Assembly: GCA_937925095.1 (NCBI GenBank)
Contig: CALEXX010000005.1
Coordinates: forward strand, 38,492 to 102,491
Direction of reading: 5' to 3'
Length of the DNA: 64,000 nucleotides
From: an uncultured Leptotrichia sp.
GTDB taxonomy: Bacteria; Fusobacteriota; Fusobacteriia; Fusobacteriales; Leptotrichiaceae
Shown here: positions 8,912 to 17,042 of the stretch, in pieces
Layout of the letters: every line of letters starts with the position of its first letter
Position numbering within the stretch: the first letter of the stretch is position 1
Notes under the pieces: generated by a model
Told to the model about the DNA's origin: nothing
The model's input: the letters and a program-made list of their open reading frames with translations, nothing else
The model's database searches: none
Position numbers and translations under genes: made by a program

Positions 8912-9376
8912 CTACATATTAAAATCATATTTCTTTATAAATTCCAGTAGGGCTTTGCAGCCTTTGACAACATCATTGTAAGTCGTGTCAAAATCATCAG
9001 TATACCATGGATCAAGAATATCCCTATCTTCCCCCGCATATTCAAGAAGTCGGTTTACCCTTCCTGAATATCTGTTTCGCAGAAATTTCTCAATATTTAT
9101 AATATTACTTTCATCCATTCCTATAATATAGTCTGCCGACAGGTCATCATCATTTAAAATACGGGAATACATTCCAACAGTGCTTATCCCTTCCCTTGTA
9201 AGACGTTCCCTTGTACCTCTGTGGACAGGATTGCCGTGTTCCCATGAACTTGTAGCTGCTGAATCAATATAAATCTGCTGATTTAATCCTTCAGTATCGA
9301 CCATTTTTCTGAAAACAGCTTCAGCCATTGGTGAACGGCATATATTTCCAAGACAGACAAATAGTACCTGTATCAT
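8912..9376 (-). CDS. Low-molecular-weight protein-tyrosine phosphatase
   Basis: A 154-residue cytoplasmic phosphatase. The P-loop VCLGNICRSPMAEA (CX5R) lies at residues 7-20 with Cys8 as nucleophile, and the general-acid Asp is in DPWYTDDF near residue 122. Length and order match LMW-PTP (Wzb/YwlE/PtpA type), which removes phosphate from Tyr, or Arg in some Firmicutes. No BY-kinase gene is nearby, so the partner is unknown. It is transcribed away from the terminator at 8851 and probably follows cobB on the minus strand (89-base gap). Confidence 0.92.
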   Translation of the reverse strand: MIQVLFVCLGNICRSPMAEAVFRKMVDTEGLNQQIYIDSAATSSWEHGNPVHRGTRERLTREGISTVGMYSRILNDDDLSADYIIGMDESNIINIEKFLRNRYSGRVNRLLEYAGEDRDILDPWYTDDFDTTYNDVVKGCKALLEFIKKYDFNM

Positions 9377-9465
9377 TATTCAACTCCTTTCATTTCTAAA
9401 AAATTTTATTATGTTTTTATTTTTATTATTTCTAATCACTATTTTACAGTTTTTCCCACAAACAC

Positions 9466-10194
9466 TTATTTCAGCTTACAGAATACTTTTCCAATATTGT
9501 TATGAATAACAAGGTTTGCATAATCATCCTGAGATGTAACTGATTTATTAATAAGTATAAGATTTTTACCCCTGAAGTACTGAATCAGTGAAGCTGCAGG
9601 ATAGACAACTAGGGAAGTTCCACCAATAATAAGGGTATCTGCCTGTGACAGATGATAAATGGCTTCCTCAAAAATAGTCATATCAAGGCTTTCTTCATAC
9701 AGCGTAACATCAGGTTTAACAATCCCGTCACATTCAGGACAGTGTGGAACAGGATTACAAAGTTTTAAAAATTCATCAAGGCCGTACTTTTTACCACATG
9801 ACATACATGTATTCTTGACAACGGAGCCATGTAATTTAAGTACCTTCCTGCTTCCGGCCATTTCATGAAGGCTGTCAATATTCTGAGTAATTACAGCAGT
9901 CAGCTTGCCCTTCTTTTCAAGTTCTGCCAGATAGTAGTGGGCAGAATTTGGTTTTGCATCAGGATAAATCAGATGTTTTTTGTAAAAATCATAAAATTCT
10001 TCAGGATATTTCAGATACATTGTATGGGAAACAAGCTCTTCAGGCGATAAATGCCTGTCAAGTTTAATGCTGTACAGCCCATCGGCACTTCTGAAGTCAG
10101 GAATTCCAGATTCCGTAGATACTCCTGCCCCTCCGAAAAATACAATTTTATTACTGTTATCAATTATTTCCTGAAGTTTTTCTATTTCATTCAT
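9466..10194 (-). CDS. cobB: NAD-dependent protein deacylase, Sir2 family
   Basis: A 242-residue sirtuin that removes acyl groups from lysines using NAD. Visible: GGAGVSTESGIPDFRS near residue 20, TQNIDSLHEMAG, catalytic His in LHGSV, a four-Cys zinc site (CMSCG...CPEC) near 131-155, and GGTSLVVYPAAS. All catalytic features are present, so it should be active. Neighbouring minus-strand genes are a phosphatase and pyrD with no clear shared pathway. This is a bacterial deacetylase type without N- or C-terminal extensions, not a defence-type Sir2 fusion. Confidence 0.95.
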   Translation of the reverse strand: MNEIEKLQEIIDNSNKIVFFGGAGVSTESGIPDFRSADGLYSIKLDRHLSPEELVSHTMYLKYPEEFYDFYKKHLIYPDAKPNSAHYYLAELEKKGKLTAVITQNIDSLHEMAGSRKVLKLHGSVVKNTCMSCGKKYGLDEFLKLCNPVPHCPECDGIVKPDVTLYEESLDMTIFEEAIYHLSQADTLIIGGTSLVVYPAASLIQYFRGKNLILINKSVTSQDDYANLVIHNNIGKVFCKLK

Positions 10195-10291
10195 ATTTTT
10201 CTCCTATATAAGCTGTGATTTTCGTAAGATGTTCACAGCAGATAAAACTGATTAGAGATGTTGTGTAATTATAAAATATTAATAATACACC

Positions 10292-10317
10292 CTGTAATTG
10301 CGTATATTTAATTACAG
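10292..10317 (-). terminator. Possible weak terminator after pyrD
   Basis: CTGTAATT (10292-10299) and AATTACAG (10310-10317) form an exact eight-base stem spanning the pyrD stop codon. No good T run follows on the minus strand, so termination is only possible, not clear. Confidence 0.3.
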
Positions 10318-11244
10318 ATATTTCAGTTTTCCTTTAAAATCTTCCAATGTTTTGTAGCCTTTTTCATCCATTATTTCCTTCAGCTCACGGGTAACTCTTG
10401 AAAATACTTCAGTACCTTCCTTTTCAAGTGAAGTTCCAATTTGAATCATGCTTGCTCCACACAGAATATGCTCAAATGCATCACGGCCTGTAAGAACTCC
10501 TCCTGTACCGATAATCTGTATGGATGGATTTAAACGCTGATAGAAGGCGTGTACGTTTGCCAAAGCAGTAGGCTTTATATATTGCCCTCCGATTCCTCCA
10601 AAACCGTTTTTAGGCTTAATTACGACGCTCTCGTCATTGATTACAAGTCCATTTCCGATACTGTTTACACAGTTTACAAATGTGAGAGGAAATTTATTGA
10701 AAACAGCGGCCGCCTGATCAAAATGCACAATGTCAAAATATGGTGGCAGCTTTATTCCTAGTGGTCTGTCAAAATATTCAAACACTTCTGACAGAATCTG
10801 TTCAGTAGCCCGCAAATCATATGCCAGCTGAGGTTTTCCAGGCACATTTGGGCAGGACAGGTTCAGTTCTGTCGGACCTTTGAATCCGCTATCAATGACT
10901 TTTTTCATCAATATATGAATTTCTTCGGAAGACAGTCCCGTCATCGACAGAAAGAATGTACGCTCAGGAAGTCTTTCCTGCAGTTCCAGAAGATATTTAA
11001 GATAGTAGTCAATTCCGAGATTTGGCAGTCCCATAGAGTTTATACATCCAAGTTCAGTGTCATAATAACGTGGCTGAGGATTACCTTCTCTAGGATTTAA
11101 TGTGGCACTTTTTGTTACAAAAGTTCCCGCTTCAGAGTGAATCATTTTCTCCAACTCATTACGGTCATAGCAGCACACTCCTGCGGCATTCATAAGACAA
11201 TTTTCAAATTCATACTTTCCTACATGTGTTTTTGTTGATGACAT
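10312..11244 (-). CDS. pyrD: Dihydroorotate oxidase, class 1A (fumarate-type)
   Basis: A 310-residue FMN enzyme that oxidises dihydroorotate to orotate in pyrimidine synthesis. It belongs to class 1A: the active-site Cys sits in LNLSCPNVPGKPQ near residue 130, there is no N-terminal membrane helix, and no pyrK partner gene is adjacent. FMN-binding stretches NSMGLPN and GTGGVLTGRDAFEH are present. Class 1A enzymes use fumarate as electron acceptor, which suits an anaerobe. AAAGGAGGTCC precedes the start. The OLD-like ATPase gene ends only 26 bases upstream on the same strand, so the two may be co-transcribed. Confidence 0.95.
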   Translation of the reverse strand: MSSTKTHVGKYEFENCLMNAAGVCCYDRNELEKMIHSEAGTFVTKSATLNPREGNPQPRYYDTELGCINSMGLPNLGIDYYLKYLLELQERLPERTFFLSMTGLSSEEIHILMKKVIDSGFKGPTELNLSCPNVPGKPQLAYDLRATEQILSEVFEYFDRPLGIKLPPYFDIVHFDQAAAVFNKFPLTFVNCVNSIGNGLVINDESVVIKPKNGFGGIGGQYIKPTALANVHAFYQRLNPSIQIIGTGGVLTGRDAFEHILCGASMIQIGTSLEKEGTEVFSRVTRELKEIMDEKGYKTLEDFKGKLKYL

Positions 11245-11270
11245 TTTAGGACCTCCTTTAGTTAGAAAAA

Positions 11271-13256
11271 TTATTTTTTAAATAAATCTATAATTTTAAT
11301 TTTTATAGAATGTGTTGTATTCTTTCTTTTACATAATTCCACGTATTCTTTTGCAATTAAGTATTTATTTTGAGGTTTTGTAACAAAATTTATTATTTCT
11401 TTTTTATTAGAAATAAAATTAATATCATTAGGAGTTATACAACTATCATCTCCTTTTAATTTAGAAGTTTTAGGATTTTGAATTAATTCAAAATGTTTAA
11501 TGATATCTTTTAAATTATTTTCAGTACTTTTATTGATAGAATTTTTTACTGCTTCAAAATAATTTTCAGGATTAAGACAATCTTCAATTTCTGTTTCATC
11601 ATATATTCCGTTTGTAAAAGGATTAACTAAATGAATTTCATTTTCTTTTTTTTGTAATCTCTTAAAAAAAAAGTTTGACTTATTCCCATTTTTTATATCA
11701 ATAAGTGGATTATTAAGTATATTTTGTGAGTCAGTATCAATTAGAAATAAAGCTTTACTTTGGATAATAGATATATCTGTTTTTTCGATCATAGATAAAC
11801 ATAATAATTGAAAAAGTTTGACTACATTACCGCAACCCCCAACAGGCAATATATTTACATTTATTTCTTCATTTAATATTTGTTCTAAATATATTTTATC
11901 GGTAATTCCTTCACAAATTATCCAGTTAACATCAGAATTATTTCGCATATATGTTAAAATACTAGCAGCTAAATCAAACATACTTTTTAATTCTATAATG
12001 TCAGGGTAATATTTACGTTCTTCTAAATAATTATAAAAATTAAAAGTTGAAATATTGATATTATCTTTGTCTTCAGTATTAATATTAATATGCTGCATAT
12101 TTCCTTGTTGAGTAATAGGTAAAAATCCATACCAATGAGTCGTTAGAATAATTTGCTGATTATATAGTGTAGATAATTCTTCTAACATTTGAAATTGTTT
12201 GAAGCAGTTTGATATATGCATACTAACTTCAGGCTCATCAATTGCTAAAATTGTCTTTTTTTCGGTTGCTTTTTCTCCATTTGTACTTAAAATAGAATAG
12301 GCAATATCTAACAGGGCTTTTCGTTGTTCTCCTGAACTGAGTTGATTTACTCTCTTTCCATTTCTTTTTAGTACTCTTAAAGGAAAATATGCTTCTAATA
12401 TTTTTGTTCTTATATCTTTTGGAGTTAAAGATTTTTTTCCAAAATTTTGAAGATTTTCAAAACTATAAGTATTATCAATTTGAGATATTTTTTCATTAAT
12501 TTCTCTAATAAATTTATCCAAATGTCGATTTATAACTTCAACTATTGACATTCCCTTTGGATTAAGCTCTTCAATAATATATTTTTCTTTTAATATTTTT
12601 TCGATTTCATCTAATAAATCTTTATTTAACATTAATTGCATTTTTTCAGATTCTAGTTTCATAAATTCATCTATAGATTGTTCAACAGGAATATAAAGGT
12701 AATTATAACTATTGAAAAGTGCTTCTTTTAATTCTATAAGTTTTTTTTGCAAAGTTTCTTCAGTATAATCAAAGTGTTCTTTTATTTTTTCAGTCAAATC
12801 ATGGTTAAAAGTAGAAAAATATACATTTTTATCCTCAAAATTTACTCCTAGTAAGATAAAGTTATGAGTTTTTTCATACTTTAATTTTAGTTCATCTCTG
12901 AAATTAAAAAATTTTTTAAAAGTATCACTTTTTAAGTTAGAATTAATATCTTCATTGGAATTCCAAAAATAGTCGCTGATAAAATCAAAAATTTCTTTAT
13001 TATTTTTGAGAAATATTTCTTCCTTTTTGTCAATAAGAAAAATAAGACAAATAAAGGCTTCACTTTTTTTTCCCCCAATTGTAATATTCCATTCTTTATT
13101 ATTTATTATTGTGTCAATTGCTTCAAGAACTGCACTTTTTCCAACTCCATTATTTCCGACAAATACACTATATTTAAAATTTTCATCATTAGCAATAGGC
13201 ACAAATTTTAAATTTTTATAATTTTTAAAACCTCTTATTATTACACCAGCTATCAT
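11271..13256 (-). CDS. OLD-like ATPase with C-terminal TOPRIM domain
   Basis: A 661-residue protein. The ABC-type ATPase half has VFVGNNGVGKSAVLEA (Walker A, residue about 33), LSSGEQRKALL (signature), TILAIDEPEVSMHIS (Walker B) and ILTTHWYGF (switch His), with a long helical insert (about 130-290). The C-terminal TOPRIM half begins ICEGITDK (Glu near 452) and carries LFLIDTDSQN (DxD). Class 1 OLD nucleases have this order, and so does GajA, but no GajB-like helicase lies beside it. PARIS-type ATPase/TOPRIM fusion is another option. The sequence is much more AT-rich than pyrD or guaA, a sign of transfer. No good Shine-Dalgarno precedes the ATG. AAGGAGG lies about 45 bases upstream, before a nine-codon mini-ORF whose TGA overlaps the start. 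Confidence 0.8.
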   Translation of the reverse strand: MIAGVIIRGFKNYKNLKFVPIANDENFKYSVFVGNNGVGKSAVLEAIDTIINNKEWNITIGGKKSEAFICLIFLIDKKEEIFLKNNKEIFDFISDYFWNSNEDINSNLKSDTFKKFFNFRDELKLKYEKTHNFILLGVNFEDKNVYFSTFNHDLTEKIKEHFDYTEETLQKKLIELKEALFNSYNYLYIPVEQSIDEFMKLESEKMQLMLNKDLLDEIEKILKEKYIIEELNPKGMSIVEVINRHLDKFIREINEKISQIDNTYSFENLQNFGKKSLTPKDIRTKILEAYFPLRVLKRNGKRVNQLSSGEQRKALLDIAYSILSTNGEKATEKKTILAIDEPEVSMHISNCFKQFQMLEELSTLYNQQIILTTHWYGFLPITQQGNMQHININTEDKDNINISTFNFYNYLEERKYYPDIIELKSMFDLAASILTYMRNNSDVNWIICEGITDKIYLEQILNEEINVNILPVGGCGNVVKLFQLLCLSMIEKTDISIIQSKALFLIDTDSQNILNNPLIDIKNGNKSNFFFKRLQKKENEIHLVNPFTNGIYDETEIEDCLNPENYFEAVKNSINKSTENNLKDIIKHFELIQNPKTSKLKGDDSCITPNDINFISNKKEIINFVTKPQNKYLIAKEYVELCKRKNTTHSIKIKIIDLFKK

Positions 13257-13359
13257 TGTTTAAATTTGTATGATATATACATGTAGTATTTATCACATCC
13301 TCCTTTTTATTTTTCTATTTTCAGTGTTAGATTTTATTTTATATTATATTCACTAGAAA

Positions 13360-13989
13360 ATACTGTTTATTTAATTTATCTTCCAAATTTTTAAAACTAT
13401 CATTATTTAGTTTTTCAATTCATATTAACTGAGTTATTATAAATTTTCTAAGTTCTGTCATTCGTTCAACCTCGTTTTTGATTAAAATAGCGTTGTAACT
13501 TTCCATATTTATAAGTATTGATATTTCGTTAAAAATCAAATAGTATCTTCACATTATCTTTCAAATTCTTGTTTTCTTCACATATTTAAAGCATAGTTGT
13601 TCTTTTTTTAAATCTTTTATAGAATTGAATTTTATAATTAATTCTTAAAAATTCTCTATTTAAATTTCAATTTAATAATAATTTCGAATAATATAGAATT
13701 TGAATTCTGGTAAAATCCAGAAAATAAATTCTATAGCTATGTTACTATTAGCAAATATTCCTCTATGTTGTTCTAATTTTGATAAAATTCTAATTGCATT
13801 GTTTCTTGTAAACCTAAAAATAAGATATTATTTTTATTTCTTAATCAGTTATTTAATAACAATAAAAGATTCATCTGTTTTATGTCTTGTAATATCGATA
13901 AAACTTATATAATCATTTTAAAAATCTTCAGTATAAATTTGAATAGTAACTTTCTTTACATCTATTTTATCTTTTCTAATTTTTGACAT
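13360..13989 (-). pseudogene. Decayed KilA-N domain protein gene
   Basis: Reading the minus strand from ATG 13989 gives MSKIRKDKIDVKKVTIQI then YTEDF, a TAA where Glu is expected, NDYISFIDITRHKTDES, then NN-stop-LRNKNN after a one-base shift (Trp to TGA). Later come HRGIFANSNIAIEF and WILPEFKFYII. Further downstream WNLNREFLRINYKIQ-like and NMESYNAILIKNEVER-like pieces can be read in broken frames. This order matches KilA-N proteins (IYTEDFENDYISLTDIA ... GTFAHKDIAFEFASW ... SPEFKLYLI), which are phage-related DNA-binding proteins. There are several stops and at least one frameshift, so it is inactive. Family match is from memory; the downstream limit is approximate. Confidence 0.7.
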
Positions 13990-14052
13990 TGAAATCCCCC
14001 TTTTTATTTATACTAATAAACTATTTATAACAATTAATTAAATAATACATTC

Positions 14053-15597
14053 CTACTCCCACTCAATTGTTCCCGGTGGCTTAGAAGAAATATCATACAC
14101 AATTCTGTTTATTCCGTTTACTTTGTTTATAATCTTGTTTGACACTTCCTCAAGGAATTCGTAAGGCAATTTTGACCATGTGGCAGTCATAAAGTCGATA
14201 GTATTTACCGAACGGATTGCAGCCACATATTCATATGTTCTCTGGTCTCCCATTACTCCAACAGTTTTTACAGGAAGCAATGTTACAAATGCCTGGTCTA
14301 CCTTTCCATAAAGCCCTTTTGCCATAAGCTCGTTAATAAAGATGTCATCAGCTTCCTGAAGTATTTTTACCTTGTCAGGCGTAACTTCTCCGATAACTCT
14401 TATTCCAAGCCCTGGTCCCGGAAATGGATGTCTGTTTATAATTGTGTCTGGCAGTCCTAATTCATGCCCAACTTTTCTTACTTCATCCTTAAATAATTCT
14501 TTTAGAGGCTCAAGAAGTTCAAATTTAAGGTCTTCAGGTAGTCCTCCTACATTGTGGTGAGATTTTATAGTATGAGAAGGTCCTTTTATAGACTGTGATT
14601 CAATAACATCAGGGTAGATAGTACCCTGTGCAAGGAATTTTGCCCCTTCCTGTCCTTTAAGTTTTCTAATTTCTTCATTGAACACTTCGATAAATTCATT
14701 TCCAATAATCTTTCTTTTGGCTTCAGGCTCATCCACACCTTTAAGCTTATTAAGGAATCTGTCTTTTGCGTCAACGAACACAATATTAAGGTCAAAATGC
14801 TCCTTATAATATTCAAGGACTTTCTTTCCTTCATCCTTTCTCAGAAGCCCTGTATCCACAAACATACATGTAAGCTGTTTTCCTATTGCATTGTTAATCA
14901 GGACGGCAGCCACAGAAGAGTCCACCCCTCCTGAAAGTGCAAGAAGTACATGTTCGTCTCCTACAGTTTCTTTTATTGCTTCTGTTTTTTCCTGTATAAA
15001 GTTTTTAATTTTCCAGTTTTTCTCACATTTACATATATTGAAAACAAAGTTTGAAATTATTTCAGTTCCGCATTCAGAATGAACTACTTCCGGGTGAAAT
15101 TGCAGTGCATAAATACCATTATTGTTTGTAATGGCTGCAATTGATGAATCTGTTCTGGCAATAATTTCAAAACCTTCAGGAAGCACAGTAATATGGTCAT
15201 TGTGGCTCATCCATATGCTTGAAGTTTTTGGAATATCTGAAAGAAGCGGATTTTTATCATCCAGTACTTCCAAAATTGCTTTTCCAAATTCCCTTGATTC
15301 AGCCTTTTCAACTTTTCCACCGTTAAGATGTGTAATAAGCTGCATTCCATAACATATTCCCAATATAGGAATTCCTAAATCAAAAACTGCCTTATCTGCA
15401 GTAGGCGAATCTTTTTCATAAACTGAGGCAGGACCTCCTGAAAAGATTATCCCTTTGATTTTATCTTCTCCATTCTTAATCTGTTCAATGTCAACCATAG
15501 GTACGATTTCACAGTAAACTTCCATTTCCCTGATTCTTCTGGCAATAAGCTGGCTGTACTGCGAACCGAAGTCGACAATTATGATTTTCTCTTTCAC
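14053..15597 (-). CDS. guaA: GMP synthase (glutamine-hydrolysing)
   Basis: A 514-residue enzyme converting XMP to GMP with glutamine and ATP. The class I glutamine amidotransferase domain is N-terminal, with nucleophile Cys in GICYGMQLI near residue 82 and the His/Glu pair in LQFHPEVVHSE near 168. The ATP pyrophosphatase loop is LALSGGVDSSVAA near 224, and the C-terminal dimer domain contains RHPFPGPGLGIRV and ends PPGTIEWE. Full length. The upstream 70 bases show no purine riboswitch. It reads toward the decayed KilA-N gene with no clear terminator between them. Confidence 0.98.
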   Translation of the reverse strand: MKEKIIIVDFGSQYSQLIARRIREMEVYCEIVPMVDIEQIKNGEDKIKGIIFSGGPASVYEKDSPTADKAVFDLGIPILGICYGMQLITHLNGGKVEKAESREFGKAILEVLDDKNPLLSDIPKTSSIWMSHNDHITVLPEGFEIIARTDSSIAAITNNNGIYALQFHPEVVHSECGTEIISNFVFNICKCEKNWKIKNFIQEKTEAIKETVGDEHVLLALSGGVDSSVAAVLINNAIGKQLTCMFVDTGLLRKDEGKKVLEYYKEHFDLNIVFVDAKDRFLNKLKGVDEPEAKRKIIGNEFIEVFNEEIRKLKGQEGAKFLAQGTIYPDVIESQSIKGPSHTIKSHHNVGGLPEDLKFELLEPLKELFKDEVRKVGHELGLPDTIINRHPFPGPGLGIRVIGEVTPDKVKILQEADDIFINELMAKGLYGKVDQAFVTLLPVKTVGVMGDQRTYEYVAAIRSVNTIDFMTATWSKLPYEFLEEVSNKIINKVNGINRIVYDISSKPPGTIEWE

Positions 15598-15666
15598 AAT
15601 TTCACCTCTATCTATAATTTTTTTATTAATTACTAATAAATTATATATTATTTCATGTTAGAAATC

Positions 15667-15954
15667 AATAATAATAAAAGAAAAGGTTATTCCGAAAAAA
15701 GAAATTTACAATAAATTATGTTGCAAAAATGATATTTATGAATTCTTTAAAATTTTACAATTTAAAATATGAAATGAGCTTAGAAAAAATTATTGTCTGA
15801 GCCATCGGCGAGTTTATAATTTTTTTTAGCGAATGATTATTTTAAATAAGTAAAATTTTAGTAAATGAATAAGTATCATTTTGCATTAAAAGTGCTGTAA
15901 ATTTTCTCATTTTCTTTTATAGAATAACCTTTTATATTTTCTTTTATTATCATT
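15667..15954. repeat. Long palindromic MITE-like element (copy A)
   Basis: The 359-base gap between guaA and the ABC operon is mostly this element. Its left end GGTTATTC follows an AT-rich arm from 15667. The right end starting GAATAACCTTTT (15922-15954) is the inverted copy with about six extra bases. The interior shares TTTAAAATTTTACAAT, a CTGAGCC...GGCGAGTTT core, GAATGATTATTTT and the 25-base box 15848-15872 with copies B and F. Its ends differ from the GACAGCC-type ends of other copies. Confidence 0.6.
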
Positions 15955-15956
15955 GA

Positions 15957-17027
15957 TTATGTCATTATTTTAGTTTGGTCTTTTCCATCATCCTCAAACA
16001 CAAAATATTCAAGAACTTTCAGTCTTACTTCTTCCCCTACCTTCAGAGTATCGTAAGTGGAAGCTCTTGCAGTAACTCTTAAAATATTTCCGTTTCCAAC
16101 TTCAACCCTTAAGTCATTGCAGTCTCCAAGGTAAAATTTTGAAAATACTTTTCCTGTCAGTTCTCCGTCTTCAGCAAGCATCACATTTTCAGGTCTGATT
16201 GCCACTATGACATCCTTCGTGAAAGGACTTGTATTAGGAAGAGTCTGACCGTTACTGTTGTTTAAGAGAATATTTCCATTTTCAACTTTTCCCTTTATGA
16301 AATCCACTTTTCCTACAAAGTTTGCAACAAACACATTTTTAGGACGTGAATAGATTTCCTGAGGAGTTCCCACCTGCTGAACTTCCCCTTTGTTAATAAG
16401 CACTATTCTGTCACTCATTGTCATTGCTTCTATCTGGTCGTGGGTTACATAAATAACGGTAATTTTAAGTTTTTTAGTTATTTCCTTGATTTCATATCTC
16501 ATTTCTTCCCTAAGTTTCGCATCAAGGTTTGATAAAGGTTCATCTAGAAGAAGTATTTCAGGATGTGCTACAAGAGCTCTTCCTAAAGCAACCCTTTGCT
16601 GCTGTCCTCCTGACAGTTCTGAAGGGAATCTGTCCTTATACTGTTCCAGATGGACAGTTTTAAGAGCCTGAGTGACTCTTTCATCTATTTCTTTTTTGCT
16701 AGTTTTCTTAATTTTTAAAGGGTATGCAATATTATCGTACACATTCATGTGAGGCCATACAGCATATGACTGGAATACCATTCCTATTTCCCTTTTTTCA
16801 GGAGATACAAAATTATCTTTTCCTGATACAGGTCTGTCGCCTATATAGATTTCTCCGCTTGTGGGCTTTTCAAAACCTGCTATCAGTCTTAGCATAGTAG
16901 TTTTTCCACAACCTGAAGGACCTAGCAGTGTTATGAATTCCCCATCTTCAAATTTCTGGCTGAATTCCTGTAAGACCTGAACGTCTCCAAATGATTTTGT
17001 TACCCCTGTTATTGTTACCGAAGCCAT
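15957..17027 (-). CDS. ABC transporter ATP-binding protein, Fe(III)/polyamine type
   Basis: A 356-residue ATPase of the FbpC/PotA group. Walker A LLGPSGCGKTTMLRL near residue 34, Q-loop VFQSYAVWPH, signature LSGGQQQRVALGRAL near 140, Walker B ILLLDEPLSNLDAKL, H-loop VTHDQIEAM. A C-terminal TOBE-like domain (about 240-345) contains VAIRPENVML. It powers import by the fused permease encoded 15 bases upstream, and is the last gene of a three-gene operon. Substrate is inferred from the binding protein as ferric iron or a related ligand. Putrescine or phosphonate transporters share the same ATPase type. Confidence 0.88.
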   Translation of the reverse strand: MASVTITGVTKSFGDVQVLQEFSQKFEDGEFITLLGPSGCGKTTMLRLIAGFEKPTSGEIYIGDRPVSGKDNFVSPEKREIGMVFQSYAVWPHMNVYDNIAYPLKIKKTSKKEIDERVTQALKTVHLEQYKDRFPSELSGGQQQRVALGRALVAHPEILLLDEPLSNLDAKLREEMRYEIKEITKKLKITVIYVTHDQIEAMTMSDRIVLINKGEVQQVGTPQEIYSRPKNVFVANFVGKVDFIKGKVENGNILLNNSNGQTLPNTSPFTKDVIVAIRPENVMLAEDGELTGKVFSKFYLGDCNDLRVEVGNGNILRVTARASTYDTLKVGEEVRLKVLEYFVFEDDGKDQTKIMT

Positions 17028-17042
17028 ATTTTTCCTCCTGCT

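Noticed and set aside
9466..10194. cobB as a Sir2-type defence effector
   Set aside because: It is a stand-alone, normal-length deacylase with a complete zinc site and no partner domain or defence neighbour fused to it.
13700..13912. 70-codon plus-strand ORF in the pyrD-guaA gap
   Set aside because: It has no ribosome site and lies opposite the KilA-N relic, whose family signatures explain the sequence better.
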